Below, piece after piece: positions 56,068-64,000 of a stretch of DNA of 64,000 nt. Source of the DNA: Uloborus plumipes (lineage: Eukaryota > Arthropoda > Arachnida > Araneae > Uloboridae); the NCBI GenBank assembly GCA_038373865.1, contig JAXGGA010001075.1, positions 62,001 through 126,000 of the forward strand. The letters are read 5' to 3'. The notes below the pieces were generated by a model. The model had not been told where the DNA came from. It searched no databases and was given only the letters and a program-made list of their open reading frames with translations. A program made the translations under genes and the position numbers. Numbering within the stretch: position 1 is the stretch's first letter; each line of letters opens with the position of its first letter.

Positions 56068-56718
56068 CAGGGTGTCCACTCCAATCGTGGACCAATAGCT
56101 AATTTCTAAACCGTTAGAGATAAGCATATAGTTTATTTAGGAAAAAATCTCCAAATTACGAAAGGAATTTTGGGTCTATTCAATGTTTTTCAAAAAATCA
56201 AATTTTGAAAGAGTTACGAAATTTAAATTTTTATACAGCCCCCCAGTCCTATCAATCATATTTAGTAAAACATTCTTGACACTATAACGTTTAAAACTAA
56301 AAAAAAATCACTCTTCTACCACAAAAATTGACCGAGTTATGACGTTTTGAAAAATCAAGATTTTGAAGGATTTCGCATACAGTCCGTTAAGCGATTTCTC
56401 CATGACGTCATGAAACAATGCAAAATCTTGATTTTTCAAAACGTCATAACTCGGTCAATTTTTGTGGTAGAAGAGTGATTTTTTTTTAGTTTTAAACGTT
56501 AAAGTGTCAAGAATGTTTTACTAAATATGATTGATAGGACTGAGGGGCTGTATAAAAATTTAAATTTCGTAACTCTTTCAAAATTTGATTTTTTGAAAAA
56601 CATTGAATAGACCCAAAATTCCTTTCGTAATTTGGAGATTTCTTCCTAAATAAACTATATGCTTATCTCTAACGGTTTAGAAATTAGCTATTGGTCCACG
56701 ATTGGAGTGGACACCCTG
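56068..56718. mobile_element. 651-bp near-perfect palindromic foldback element
   Basis: It begins CAGGGTGTCCACTCCAATCG, and the whole left half is repeated inverted on the right with only scattered mismatches. Arms are about 300 bp around a short centre near 56390-56420. TA flanks both ends (56066-56067 and 56719-56720), so it moved as a mariner-type MITE. It has no coding capacity. A transcript would fold into a very long hairpin. Confidence 0.92.
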
Positions 56719-57099
56719 TATAGAAGGTAAATAATGGTATTTTTCTCTTTTATCCTCTTAACTCAATTACACACTGCAGGCAAAATTTTTATTTTATTTA
56801 GAACAGAAATGTTGGCCAGGAGAGGGACATCGAAAATGTTACATACCTCATTTTGAACTAAGGAATAGTAATATGAACAACAGACACATTCTATAAATAA
56901 AATACTCTATGAGTCCAAAGAAGTGATGAAAATAAACAGTGTTATAGTACTGCAGATTCAAAATTCCTTCTTTTTGCCTTTAATTATTGAACCAATTTGT
57001 AGGTCAGGAGAGGGATATGCAGTCTGGGGACAAACTTCAAAATGATGTACCTGATTATATAATCATTTAAATAAGCTAAAACAACACTATATTACACTC

Positions 57100-57734
57100 A
57101 TAACCAGGGCCGCCGTTTGGGGGGGAATACTGGACCTCTAGTACCGGGCCCCGGAGCTTTGGGGGCCCCGTAAGGGAATGAACATGTTTTTCCAGCTTTA
57201 GTGTCAATACTTTTATAAAAAAAAAAGATGTTTTTCAAAAAAAAAAAAAAATATAGCTTTCCATTGCCGATTCTCGATATGAAACAATTGCTAGTACAAA
57301 CACTAATGTATGAAACACGCTTGTGCAAAGGAAATTGCACCGCTTTTTAAAATCATCTGGCAATACAAATAACGTGAAAATAAAATCAGGTGCACACTTT
57401 CGTAACTAGAAAAGAAATTTTTTCAGAATTTTTTTTTTACAATTGCAAATGTGCTGAAACAACGGCATAAAATTATGCAATTTGGGGGGGAGGGTGTATG
57501 GGGAGCCCGGCATTAAAATTGGTACCGGGTCCCATCGCTGGTAGCCCCAGAAGCAGAAACTTTCTAGCCAGTCTGCGGCACTGATTTGGTCAGTTGGAAA
57601 TAATCTGCAGCATTTTATTAGTTTTATTTTAAGCTTTCATATAATACGCAAACATTTTACAGGGTGCGTATTCCTTTTTTAAAATTAAAATTTGTGGAGT
57701 ATTTAAGGACTTTTTAACACATTTGCTGCTGATA
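57100..57734. other. Repeat-like DNA, no gene seen
   Basis: G-rich ends (CCAGGGCCGCCGTTTGGGGG near 57106, GGTACCGGGTCCCATCG near 57520) and repeated ACCGGG words suggest a hAT MITE, but I could not confirm termini or a duplication. Confidence 0.3.
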
Positions 57735-59043
57735 CGCTGCTCGACATTGAAAATGCAACACCAAGAAGGAGTGGTCAGAAATTGATGAAATTTGGTAAGA
57801 AGACAGAGACAGCATGGAACAATAAGTGATATTTATTTCAAAATAAATAAGTAAAATTTAGAGCGAGGACAGCGTCGGCTCAGTAAGAAGTAGGACCACC
57901 GCGGACAGCGATGCACGAAGAAACACGTCTAGGCATGGAGTCAATAAGCCTGCGGATGGTGTCCTGAGGGATGGCACTCCATTCCCTTTCAACCATTTGC
58001 CACAGTTCGTCCTCTGAACGAGGCAGTGGCAGGTTCTGCAAACGGCGTCCAAACACGTCCCACACATGTTCGATTGGTGACAAGTCAGGAGAGTATGGTG
58101 GCCAGGAAAGCATCTGTACACCTCGTAGAGCATGTTGGCTGATTCGAGCACTGATACGGTATCTTCGAGGTGATACGGAATTGTATGCAATAGCGCCCCA
58201 AACCATTATGCCACGTTGTCGCGCTGTGGGGCGTTCCACAGTTACTGCTGGATTCGATCTTTCTCCACGTCGACGCCACACACGTATGCGATGACTATCG
58301 CTGGACAAACAGAAGCAGGATTCATCTGAGAACACTACGGTTTGCCATCCTGCCATCCACGTTGCTCTGGTCCGGCACCATTCCAAACGTTGGAGTCTGT
58401 GCTGTGAGGTCAATGGCAGTCTTCTTAGCGGGCGCCGTGATTGCAGGCCACGTGCAACCAGTCGATGGGAAATGGTTCTGGTCGACACAGGACCATCCAG
58501 AGTACCTTGCACGTGCTGCAGAATCGACGTACAAGTGACTTGCGGGTCCGCCACAGGTTGTCGGTGAATCCGTCGATCCAAGAGGTCTGACGTCACTCTG
58601 GCTGCACCTGCACCCCTCAATGTGGCTACATTTCCTCTTTCCAACCATCTCCGACACAGCCGATGCACAGTGCTTGCATCCATGTGGGTATCAGCTGCAA
58701 TTTGACGCATAGACCAACCTCCCCTTCTCGGTCGGATCACCATACCCCTTGTAAAGTCGTCTATATGCTGGAAGTGTCTTCGTTGAGGACGGCGTGGCAT
58801 TTCCTCCTATCACACGTATCCTTCGAGACAAAAACCAAATTTCTCCGATAATTAGTCTGGCAGAAAAACCAACATGAACATAGCCCACTTTTCAACTTCA
58901 TTCTCTTATATCTTACTTCACGTGCGTCGGAGAGCTGCGCATTTCATATCATTTGCATAACTCAGTGACGTGCGTCTACGGTAAAATTTGCATGAATTTC
59001 TGACCACTCCTTCTTGGTGTTGCATTTTCAATGTCGAGCAGTG
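57735..59043 (-). mobile_element. Tc1-type transposon, internally deleted
   Basis: A 49-bp terminal inverted repeat with one mismatch begins CGCTGCTCGACATTGAAAAT on the left, with TA outside each end (57733-57734 and 59044-59045). Length is 1309 bp. The transposase is on the minus strand and lacks its central catalytic part. It belongs to a different subfamily from the 1702-2920 element, judging by TIR length and protein sequence. Confidence 0.95.
57880..58800 (-). pseudogene. Tc1-like transposase missing the second catalytic Asp
   Basis: The 306-residue frame starts at a well-placed ATG and shows a paired-like HTH (about residues 15-60, with STVHRLCRRWLE), a second HTH (to about 125), catalytic D159 in FSDESCF, WGAI at 201-204 and E244 in SPDLSPIEHVWD. 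Between WGAI and the Glu there are about 40 residues, whereas the related element at 1842-2828 has about 85. The DNAxxH block with the second Asp is absent. The loss keeps the frame, so the ORF looks open, but the product could not catalyse transposition. It might still bind TIRs and act as a competitor; that is speculation. The C-terminus SMPRRVSSC…GGPTSY is intact. Confidence 0.92.
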
Positions 59044-59045
59044 TA

Positions 59046-59772
59046 TATTAAAATCGCAAAGAACATTCCTGTGATTTTAATATCACAAGATCAAACTATT
59101 GTTGTCATGAAGTTGCGTAATTTTTTCAATAGTGAGAGGGGTTTATTTTTTTAGTATGAACTTATTTCATTTTTAAAAGAAGTTATTTTGACTTTAAAAG
59201 TTGAATTCTCTTTTAAGTTAAAACTGCGAGAGAAAAGCGAAAAATTTGGCCGCGAAAAATCGGGGAGAAAATAAAACTGAAGAAAAGGCGGATATCCATT
59301 GGCATGCTTGATGCAGTCTTTAAAAACAGCCATTATAATAGGGGGAAAAAAGATCGCCCACCCCCAAAGGGGAAAAGAGTCATTTTCCTTAATTAACTCG
59401 TTTAGTGACCACTACAACTCAAACAAATATTATTTTTGAAAGCACAAAAGTTAACCTAACAGCGAATCCACGATTCTTTACATTTACTACAAGCAAGGAG
59501 CCAGCCCCTTCCAACCCCAACATAAATGTTTTCTGCACGAGTGAAATAATCGCAAGTAAACCAATCACGAAATATCTTTCCATTATTTTTCGATTTTCAG
59601 CGCCACTCAGCTAATCTGCCTACCAATCTTTTAGGGAAGGATTTTAAAAATGTATGATGAAGGTACAAAACATCGGATAATTTCCTTTTTTTTTTTTTTT
59701 TTTGAAGATGAAGTGCAAAACTCTCTGGCTCACCAAAGACATTTATTTTCTCTCAATTTTCGTTGAGCTATA
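59046..59772. other. AT-rich DNA, no gene seen
   Basis: An open stretch at 59405-59614 (Thr/Ser-rich) shows no domain and no splice context. Nothing is firmly supported. Confidence 0.4.
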
Positions 59773-60170
59773 CAGAAGAGAACCAATTATCTGGGATGTT
59801 TGGGACCACAGCTATCCCGGATAACTGAATTTCCCGGTTTTCTGGATCGCTACGAAGCAATATTTGCCAATTGTTTATAAAACTCAAGTTACTATAACAA
59901 ATAAATGCATCCTGAAGAGAAATCTATCCAGAAGTGCTTATAGATATTACAATATTAAAAATTTCTGAGCTATATGCCACTTATATGGTTTTTATGAAGA
60001 AACTGTTCATATTCATTTAGGTATTTCAAAAGAAAAACAAAAAAAAAGCTCTTCTGTTTTTAGAAATTTCTGAAAATGTGTATTTTAAAAAATAGCGGAA
60101 AAATCGACAAAATGTTGCCGGTTTTCTGGTTTCCCGGTATTTTGGTTCCCGGATAAAAGGTTCTGTGCTG
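59773..60170. mobile_element. Tigger-type MITE, 398 bp
   Basis: The left end CAGAAGAGAACCAATTATCTGGGA and the right end, inverted, CAGCACAGAACCTTTTATCCGGGA are alike, with TA at 59771-59772 and 60171-60172. TTCCCGGTTTTCTGG words recur near both ends. Confidence 0.85.
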
Positions 60171-60601
60171 TATTTGATTTTTCCCTCCCTTTCTTTCTTT
60201 ATTTCTCTTTCTTTTAAAAATTATCTGCAGAGTGATGAAAAATCTGCGACGTACGTCTCACGTCTTGCAATTTCTGCTACTGGGCTGGTAGCGGCGTCCC
60301 TACTCATAACTATACATAATTCAACACTAAAAGTGGAATTTGTGCAATGTTCACGTAAAATTTTAAAATAATTTATTTACATTTTAGAAACAGGGTGGGA
60401 CACGCAAAAAAGGTGACTTTTTGGCGATTCAAAAATTTTTGTAGAAAAAACAAATGAAAAATTGCTTTAATATTAATTGAATAACATCAGAATAAGTATT
60501 TCTAACAATTAAAAAAAAAAAAAAAAAAAACTTTCTAGCTCAAATAATTTTTGTGCTGTCCTACGGGGACATCATATTGTTCGGATTTTGGAGAATCACC
60601 C

Positions 60602-61730
60602 ACCTATGAGTTACACAGGAGAGACTTTTTTTGTAGCTTAATAGGGGGTGGGGGCTCACTTGCAAATTCTGCGGGAAGACACACAAGTGTATGTACGCTA
60701 CTGCATATAATGTTTCCGATCAGCGATAAACTTCGATATTTTTCAGAGCTAATCAAGTACTCTAAGCAACAGTCAATCGAAATTAAATCACCTTTGTCAA
60801 CATTCTGTGTCCCAGGGCTTCAAAGAAACATTTGGTCTGGGTTGAAGTTTTCTGATGCACTATGCCGCAAAATAGATCCCCTAAGTATGCTCAGGCCAAG
60901 CTATTCACCATTTTGGATCAAAAAACAGAGTGAGGGATTGCGGCACCAATAAGTTTTCCCTTCTTTACAGCTTCATTTTACGTTAGGGTAATGCATTAAT
61001 TTTTCTTCTGCATAGAGAATGGGGTTTGAAAAATTCGAGGCTCAAATAATATTCGATAGCGACTCTAACAACATCAAGAAAATAACTCAAATATGGCAAA
61101 AGAATGTAAGCCTTTTCATTCTAACAAATTAAAATTTTGCTCTGAAGGGAGTAAATGTCTTTGTAAAACATGCGGTTTTATTGTTACCAATATTTTATTT
61201 TGAAAAGTTTCATGATCTTTTACTTTTTAAGTTTTCATTGCATTTAAAAAATAAATGCAATTCAGTGTGATAACTAAAGAACTATGACTGCATATAAAAG
61301 GGAAAACACCAGAACATACTTAAACTTTAACTTTACGTTTTTTGATGAATGCTACAAAGTTTAGCTATATAAAAAAATGCTGAAAAAACAAAACAAGTTA
61401 GTCATTTTTCTGCATCATTTAAGATCTGTTCCAATGTTTCAAAGTAATTAAACGTCAGTTATAATTGTTTTTAACTTATTTCATGCTAAAATATAGGTGA
61501 GCCTTCAACTGAAAATTCATTGTTAAACATGGTCATTGTTAAACGCATTTAAATATCTTTAATTTTTAAAGCAACATACATAATTATGGCAATTTGCTTC
61601 TACAATGGATATTATAGATTAGAGAAATTTCAATGTAAGTGCTGAAAAATGTAAATAAAATGTTCTCCTTAAAGTGTTCAAAATCAACCGCCAAATTTCA
61701 TACACTATACTAAAAAGCGGAAAATAATTA
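60602..61730. other. AT-rich DNA, no gene supported
   Basis: An open stretch at 60551-60952 has no recognisable domain. The rest is AT-rich. Confidence 0.4.
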
Positions 61731-61937
61731 TTAATATAAAGATTTTAAATTTACCATGTTTTTAAAATGGACTAAAATAAAAAAATTCATACCATGGGCA
61801 CAAGTTCTACCTAACCATTCTTGCCGAGAGATTTTATGACATCTAGAGACATCTAGATGAAGGAGATAGGGTGTCCAGGGAACGTCCAGACTCTTGACGA
61901 ATGAATGGTCAACAGAAAAAGTTGGCTCGTCCACCAT
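61731..61937 (-). CDS. Possible first coding exon, unknown protein
   Basis: On the minus strand an ATG in good context (AAATATGGTG) at 61937 opens a frame reading MVDEPTFSVDHSFVKSLDVP, then WTPYLLHLDVSRCHKISRQEW and ending near CAHG at a GTATGA donor-like site (about 61793). Codon usage looks more protein-like than that of its neighbours and an in-frame stop lies just upstream. I do not recognise the family. After the donor the frame runs on to a stop at 61731, probably in intron. Confidence 0.3.
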   Translation of the reverse strand: MVDEPTFSVDHSFVKSLDVPWTPYLLHLDVSRCHKISRQEWLGRTCAHGMNFFILVHFKNMVNLKSLY

Positions 61938-62370
61938 ATTTGGTTCTCATTTGACCAGCAACAGAATTTAATCAATGTTATACCATGCTGATTTTTAAAA
62001 TATCCTACGCTCCGTACAGGGTTCCAGCTCATAAATTAATTTTGTTTCTGACTAGCACTAGTAAAGTTTAAATCATGTGTGTTATTAAACTCTTATGGAA
62101 AAAAAATAGAAAGAAAAAGGACAGATAAATAAAAACGTATTATGTTATGTCTGTATTTATTGAAATCAAAGTATGATAAAAAGAAAATCAAATTTGCAAT
62201 GAGTTACCGCCCTTAAGCCACCGTTGCTATACAAAAAGCACGTGGCTGCTACTGTCCTATTAAATACCTCTTTTTTTGAATAACTATTTATAATAACAGT
62301 CTAGTTCATCCTCATTTATAAGCGCGTTCGATGGTAGCGGATCGAGAGCTGACAGCTATTTTTATCCAAA
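61938..62370. other. No gene seen
   Basis: AT-rich DNA becoming more GC-rich toward 62330, next to the promoter-like cluster. Confidence 0.4.
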
Positions 62371-62427
62371 ATGGCGGATGCTTCGGTTCCCCTGTTATTA
62401 AGGGGCGTTACCTCCGTTATGACGTCA
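62366..62427 (+). promoter_or_regulatory. YY1-like and CRE motif cluster
   Basis: CAAAATGGCGGAT (62367-62379) resembles the YY1 initiator-proximal element AAGATGGCGGC, and TGACGTCA (62420-62427) is a full CRE. A 53-codon ORF starts at the same ATG (62371) but runs into a MITE, so it is probably not a gene. Confidence 0.3.
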
Positions 62428-62448
62428 TTGCCTCATAAGGAAAATCAA

Positions 62449-62553
62449 GGGTACGTTCGAATAGAGCAACCCGTTGAGACACTCATCGCACTAATCAATG
62501 ACATCATCAAATCAACCAACAGGTTTAAGTAGTTGCTCTATTAGAACGTGCCC
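62449..62553. mobile_element. 105-bp MITE
   Basis: A 22-bp inverted repeat with two mismatches has ends GGGTACGTTCGAATAGAGCA and TGCTCTATTAGAACGTGCCC. No clear target duplication is present. Confidence 0.6.
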
Positions 62554-62642
62554 GAAGTCTTGTCTTCAGAAAAATTGGCAAAGCTCCCATTTCACAGGCT
62601 CACTAGTTTCCGTGCTTTTATTTACTCCACTGTACAGAAGCT

Positions 62643-62853
62643 TACTGTCTGTTTGCGTATTGTGCGCCTGGCAGCCACGTACGCTTCCATCTGAAAAAGG
62701 GAGATAGGTTTAGGATGCGCACTTCCCGATGCCTTCAGCTTTTGTTCACTTACTACTTCCTCGTTGCTTTTTCCCCCTATTTCGAGAAAGTCAGAAGAGA
62801 CATGGCGCATGTGCAGATGCGGCGGAGGTCGCACGAAAAAATTTTAGACAGTA
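62643..62853 (-). repeat. Interspersed repeat of about 210 bp, copy 3 (reversed)
   Basis: It has TACTGTCT and AGACAGTA ends and is the reverse of the copies at 47326-47520 and 52258-52468. The short inverted ends suggest a MITE. Confidence 0.75.
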
Positions 62854-62859
62854 ACTAAC

Positions 62860-64000
62860 TTCATACGCATCAGAGGACTGTTCAAAGTGCCTTATCTCCT
62901 AAACTACGCGGGAAAGATTTATACATGCACAGATCTAGTAAGCGACTAAATATAGCCTGAAAATGCATTTTAGAGACTTATATTTCCAAAAATCCGCTCC
63001 CCCGACCTCTGTTTGTGATGTAATGAGCCAATTAAACCCCCTTGTCCGATAATGACCCTTCTAAAACCTAAAACTGGGTCTCCCTTTGCATTTTCACTTC
63101 TGACACAGGTGCCTTGTCTTCATCACTCTAAGTTTCCATGTTGCTCGGTGTTTATACAGACCTCATTACAAAACAGGACAATTACAAGAGCCTAGCATCA
63201 CCTTGACGCATGACCTCTACACTAATCAGACTTTAATCTTATGTATTTTTAATTTTTTCTTTTTTGCTGCAGAATAGTAATATCAAACTGAATACGTTAT
63301 TTTTCCGTAATTTATAGCACGCCGCACGTGAATTTGCCATAATTTAATTATCTTCATTCATCACTTTGTGCACCTTATTCACAATAGATTTGACAGGTAA
63401 TCCTTTTCGACAAAAAATTAACTTAATTGTATAATGTGTTTTTTTTTATTTATATTTTTTTTAAGGAAAAAAAAAATCATTGATTATTTATGTGTTATTA
63501 CACAATTGTTTAAAATTGTTTCATTGAAACTTCCAATATCGGTATCGATGATGCAGTGTACAAATTTCGCCACTAAATTCAACAATGCACCTCAAAGAAG
63601 ACTGATGCAGTAGGCTATTTAAGTTAATTTTAACATGAACCGAAGTATGAGTCTGTATCAATGTTCTTTAGTTACCAATTTTTTTGCATCCATGTCAGAT
63701 GAAATTTCGGAAAATCTTTGATTGTTATTAATGCCTTAAAAATAATCATGTTATATGGTGAAACATTTTGAAGCTGAGTTATGAATGAAAAAAATTGAAA
63801 TTTATTACTGAACTAATCTTAATCATTCTTAGTGGACTTTATTTAATGAAAATAAGAAAAAAAAGTTATTAATCAAAACTAAGGCCACATGTCAGGGGGG
63901 GGGGGAGTCTAGATACTAAATTCTCCAAAACCCTTGGTTTTTACACTAATTGCCCATTCTAGTGATTTTTGTGAACACTGAAGGATTTTTATGACCCCCT
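62860..64000. other. AT-rich DNA, no gene seen
   Basis: No ORF, paired terminus or RNA gene is supported. A G-run lies at 63895-63905. Confidence 0.5.

Larger units (their letters stand above)
54872..60601. mobile_element. Possible 5.7-kb element with GGGTGATTCTCCAAAA ends
   Basis: GGGTGATTCTCCAAAA (54872-54887) and its exact reverse complement (60586-60601) bracket this region. SCAGGAGAGGGACAT-like words recur at 56018, 56816 and 57003, once the palindrome insertion is discounted, at spacings of about 145-190 bp. No target duplication is evident, and the pairing over 5.7 kb could be chance or partial. Three later insertions (56068-56718, 57735-59043, 59773-60170) lie inside. Confidence 0.35.

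Noticed and set aside
57858..58657. Other-frame ORFs of 64-111 residues over the second Tc1 transposase
   Set aside because: Shadow frames of the real minus-strand ORF.
60551..60952. 133-residue open frame
   Set aside because: No domain, no splice context, and it overlaps the possible element terminus at 60586-60601.
62371..62532. 53-residue ORF beginning MADASVPLLLRG at an ATGGCGG start
   Set aside because: The second half lies in a MITE with clear inverted ends, there is no splice or poly(A) support, and the codons could be chance.

Overview
This window is nuclear DNA from a large, AT-rich, intron-rich animal genome, most likely an arthropod. A chelicerate such as a spider would fit the mix of Tc1/mariner, hAT, Helitron-like and Penelope-like repeats, but nothing here fixes the species. 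There is no operon structure, no ribosomal RNA, no CRISPR array and no complete host gene. About half of the sequence can be assigned to transposable elements. Most of these are cut-and-paste DNA transposons or their short non-autonomous derivatives (MITEs), and many still have readable terminal repeats and target-site duplications (TSDs). Host coding content is limited to a few possible exons, the best at 13169-13313, 55542-55682 and 61731-61937. Layout, left end: 593-12680 is one stack of insertions. A hAT-type element (601-12672) holds a second 8-bp-TSD element (A, 1308-12126). A holds a Helitron-like insertion (1638-10269). That holds a near-intact Tc1-type element (1702-2920) and a broken pogo/Tigger-type transposase gene on the minus strand (3367-8920). 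The pogo gene is split by a third hAT-type element (4510-8425), and that element contains a head-to-head pair of 5'-truncated Penelope-like ends (about 6922-7842). A tRNA-derived SINE (9662-10064) sits in a second Helitron-like copy. Layout, middle: 12.7-26.7 kb is mostly featureless AT-rich DNA with hAT MITEs (15220-15723, 16907-17327, 25287-25421), a mariner remnant (15945-16184) and a 3.9-kb hAT-type element (21924-25838). Its core is the same as that of the 4510-8425 element but in the opposite orientation. A consensus hammerhead ribozyme lies at 27061-27105. From 27712 to 34531 there is an inverted second copy (B) of element A. B carries a 1.8-kb element with a TAA duplication, and a 3.6-kb element (about 30662-34242) that encodes a broken, intron-containing protein resembling DUF7869-type proteins. 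That element is the best candidate here for a poorly described transposon type. Layout, right part: 34.5-64 kb carries hAT MITEs (35948-36806, 44270-45016, 48338-48957, 53233-53643), Tigger/mariner MITEs (39052-39515, 48261-49867, 59773-60170), a degenerate Helitron region with foldbacks and a TTAA MITE (41300-44240), a LINE 3' remnant (49926-50545), a SINE with a perfect 14-bp TSD (54528-54827), a 651-bp near-perfect palindrome (56068-56718) and a Tc1-type element whose transposase lacks its second catalytic Asp (57735-59043). Several repeat families occur here both with and without a secondary insertion. These 'empty sites' confirm insertion boundaries from this window alone. All family names come from recognised motifs and termini; no database search was run.
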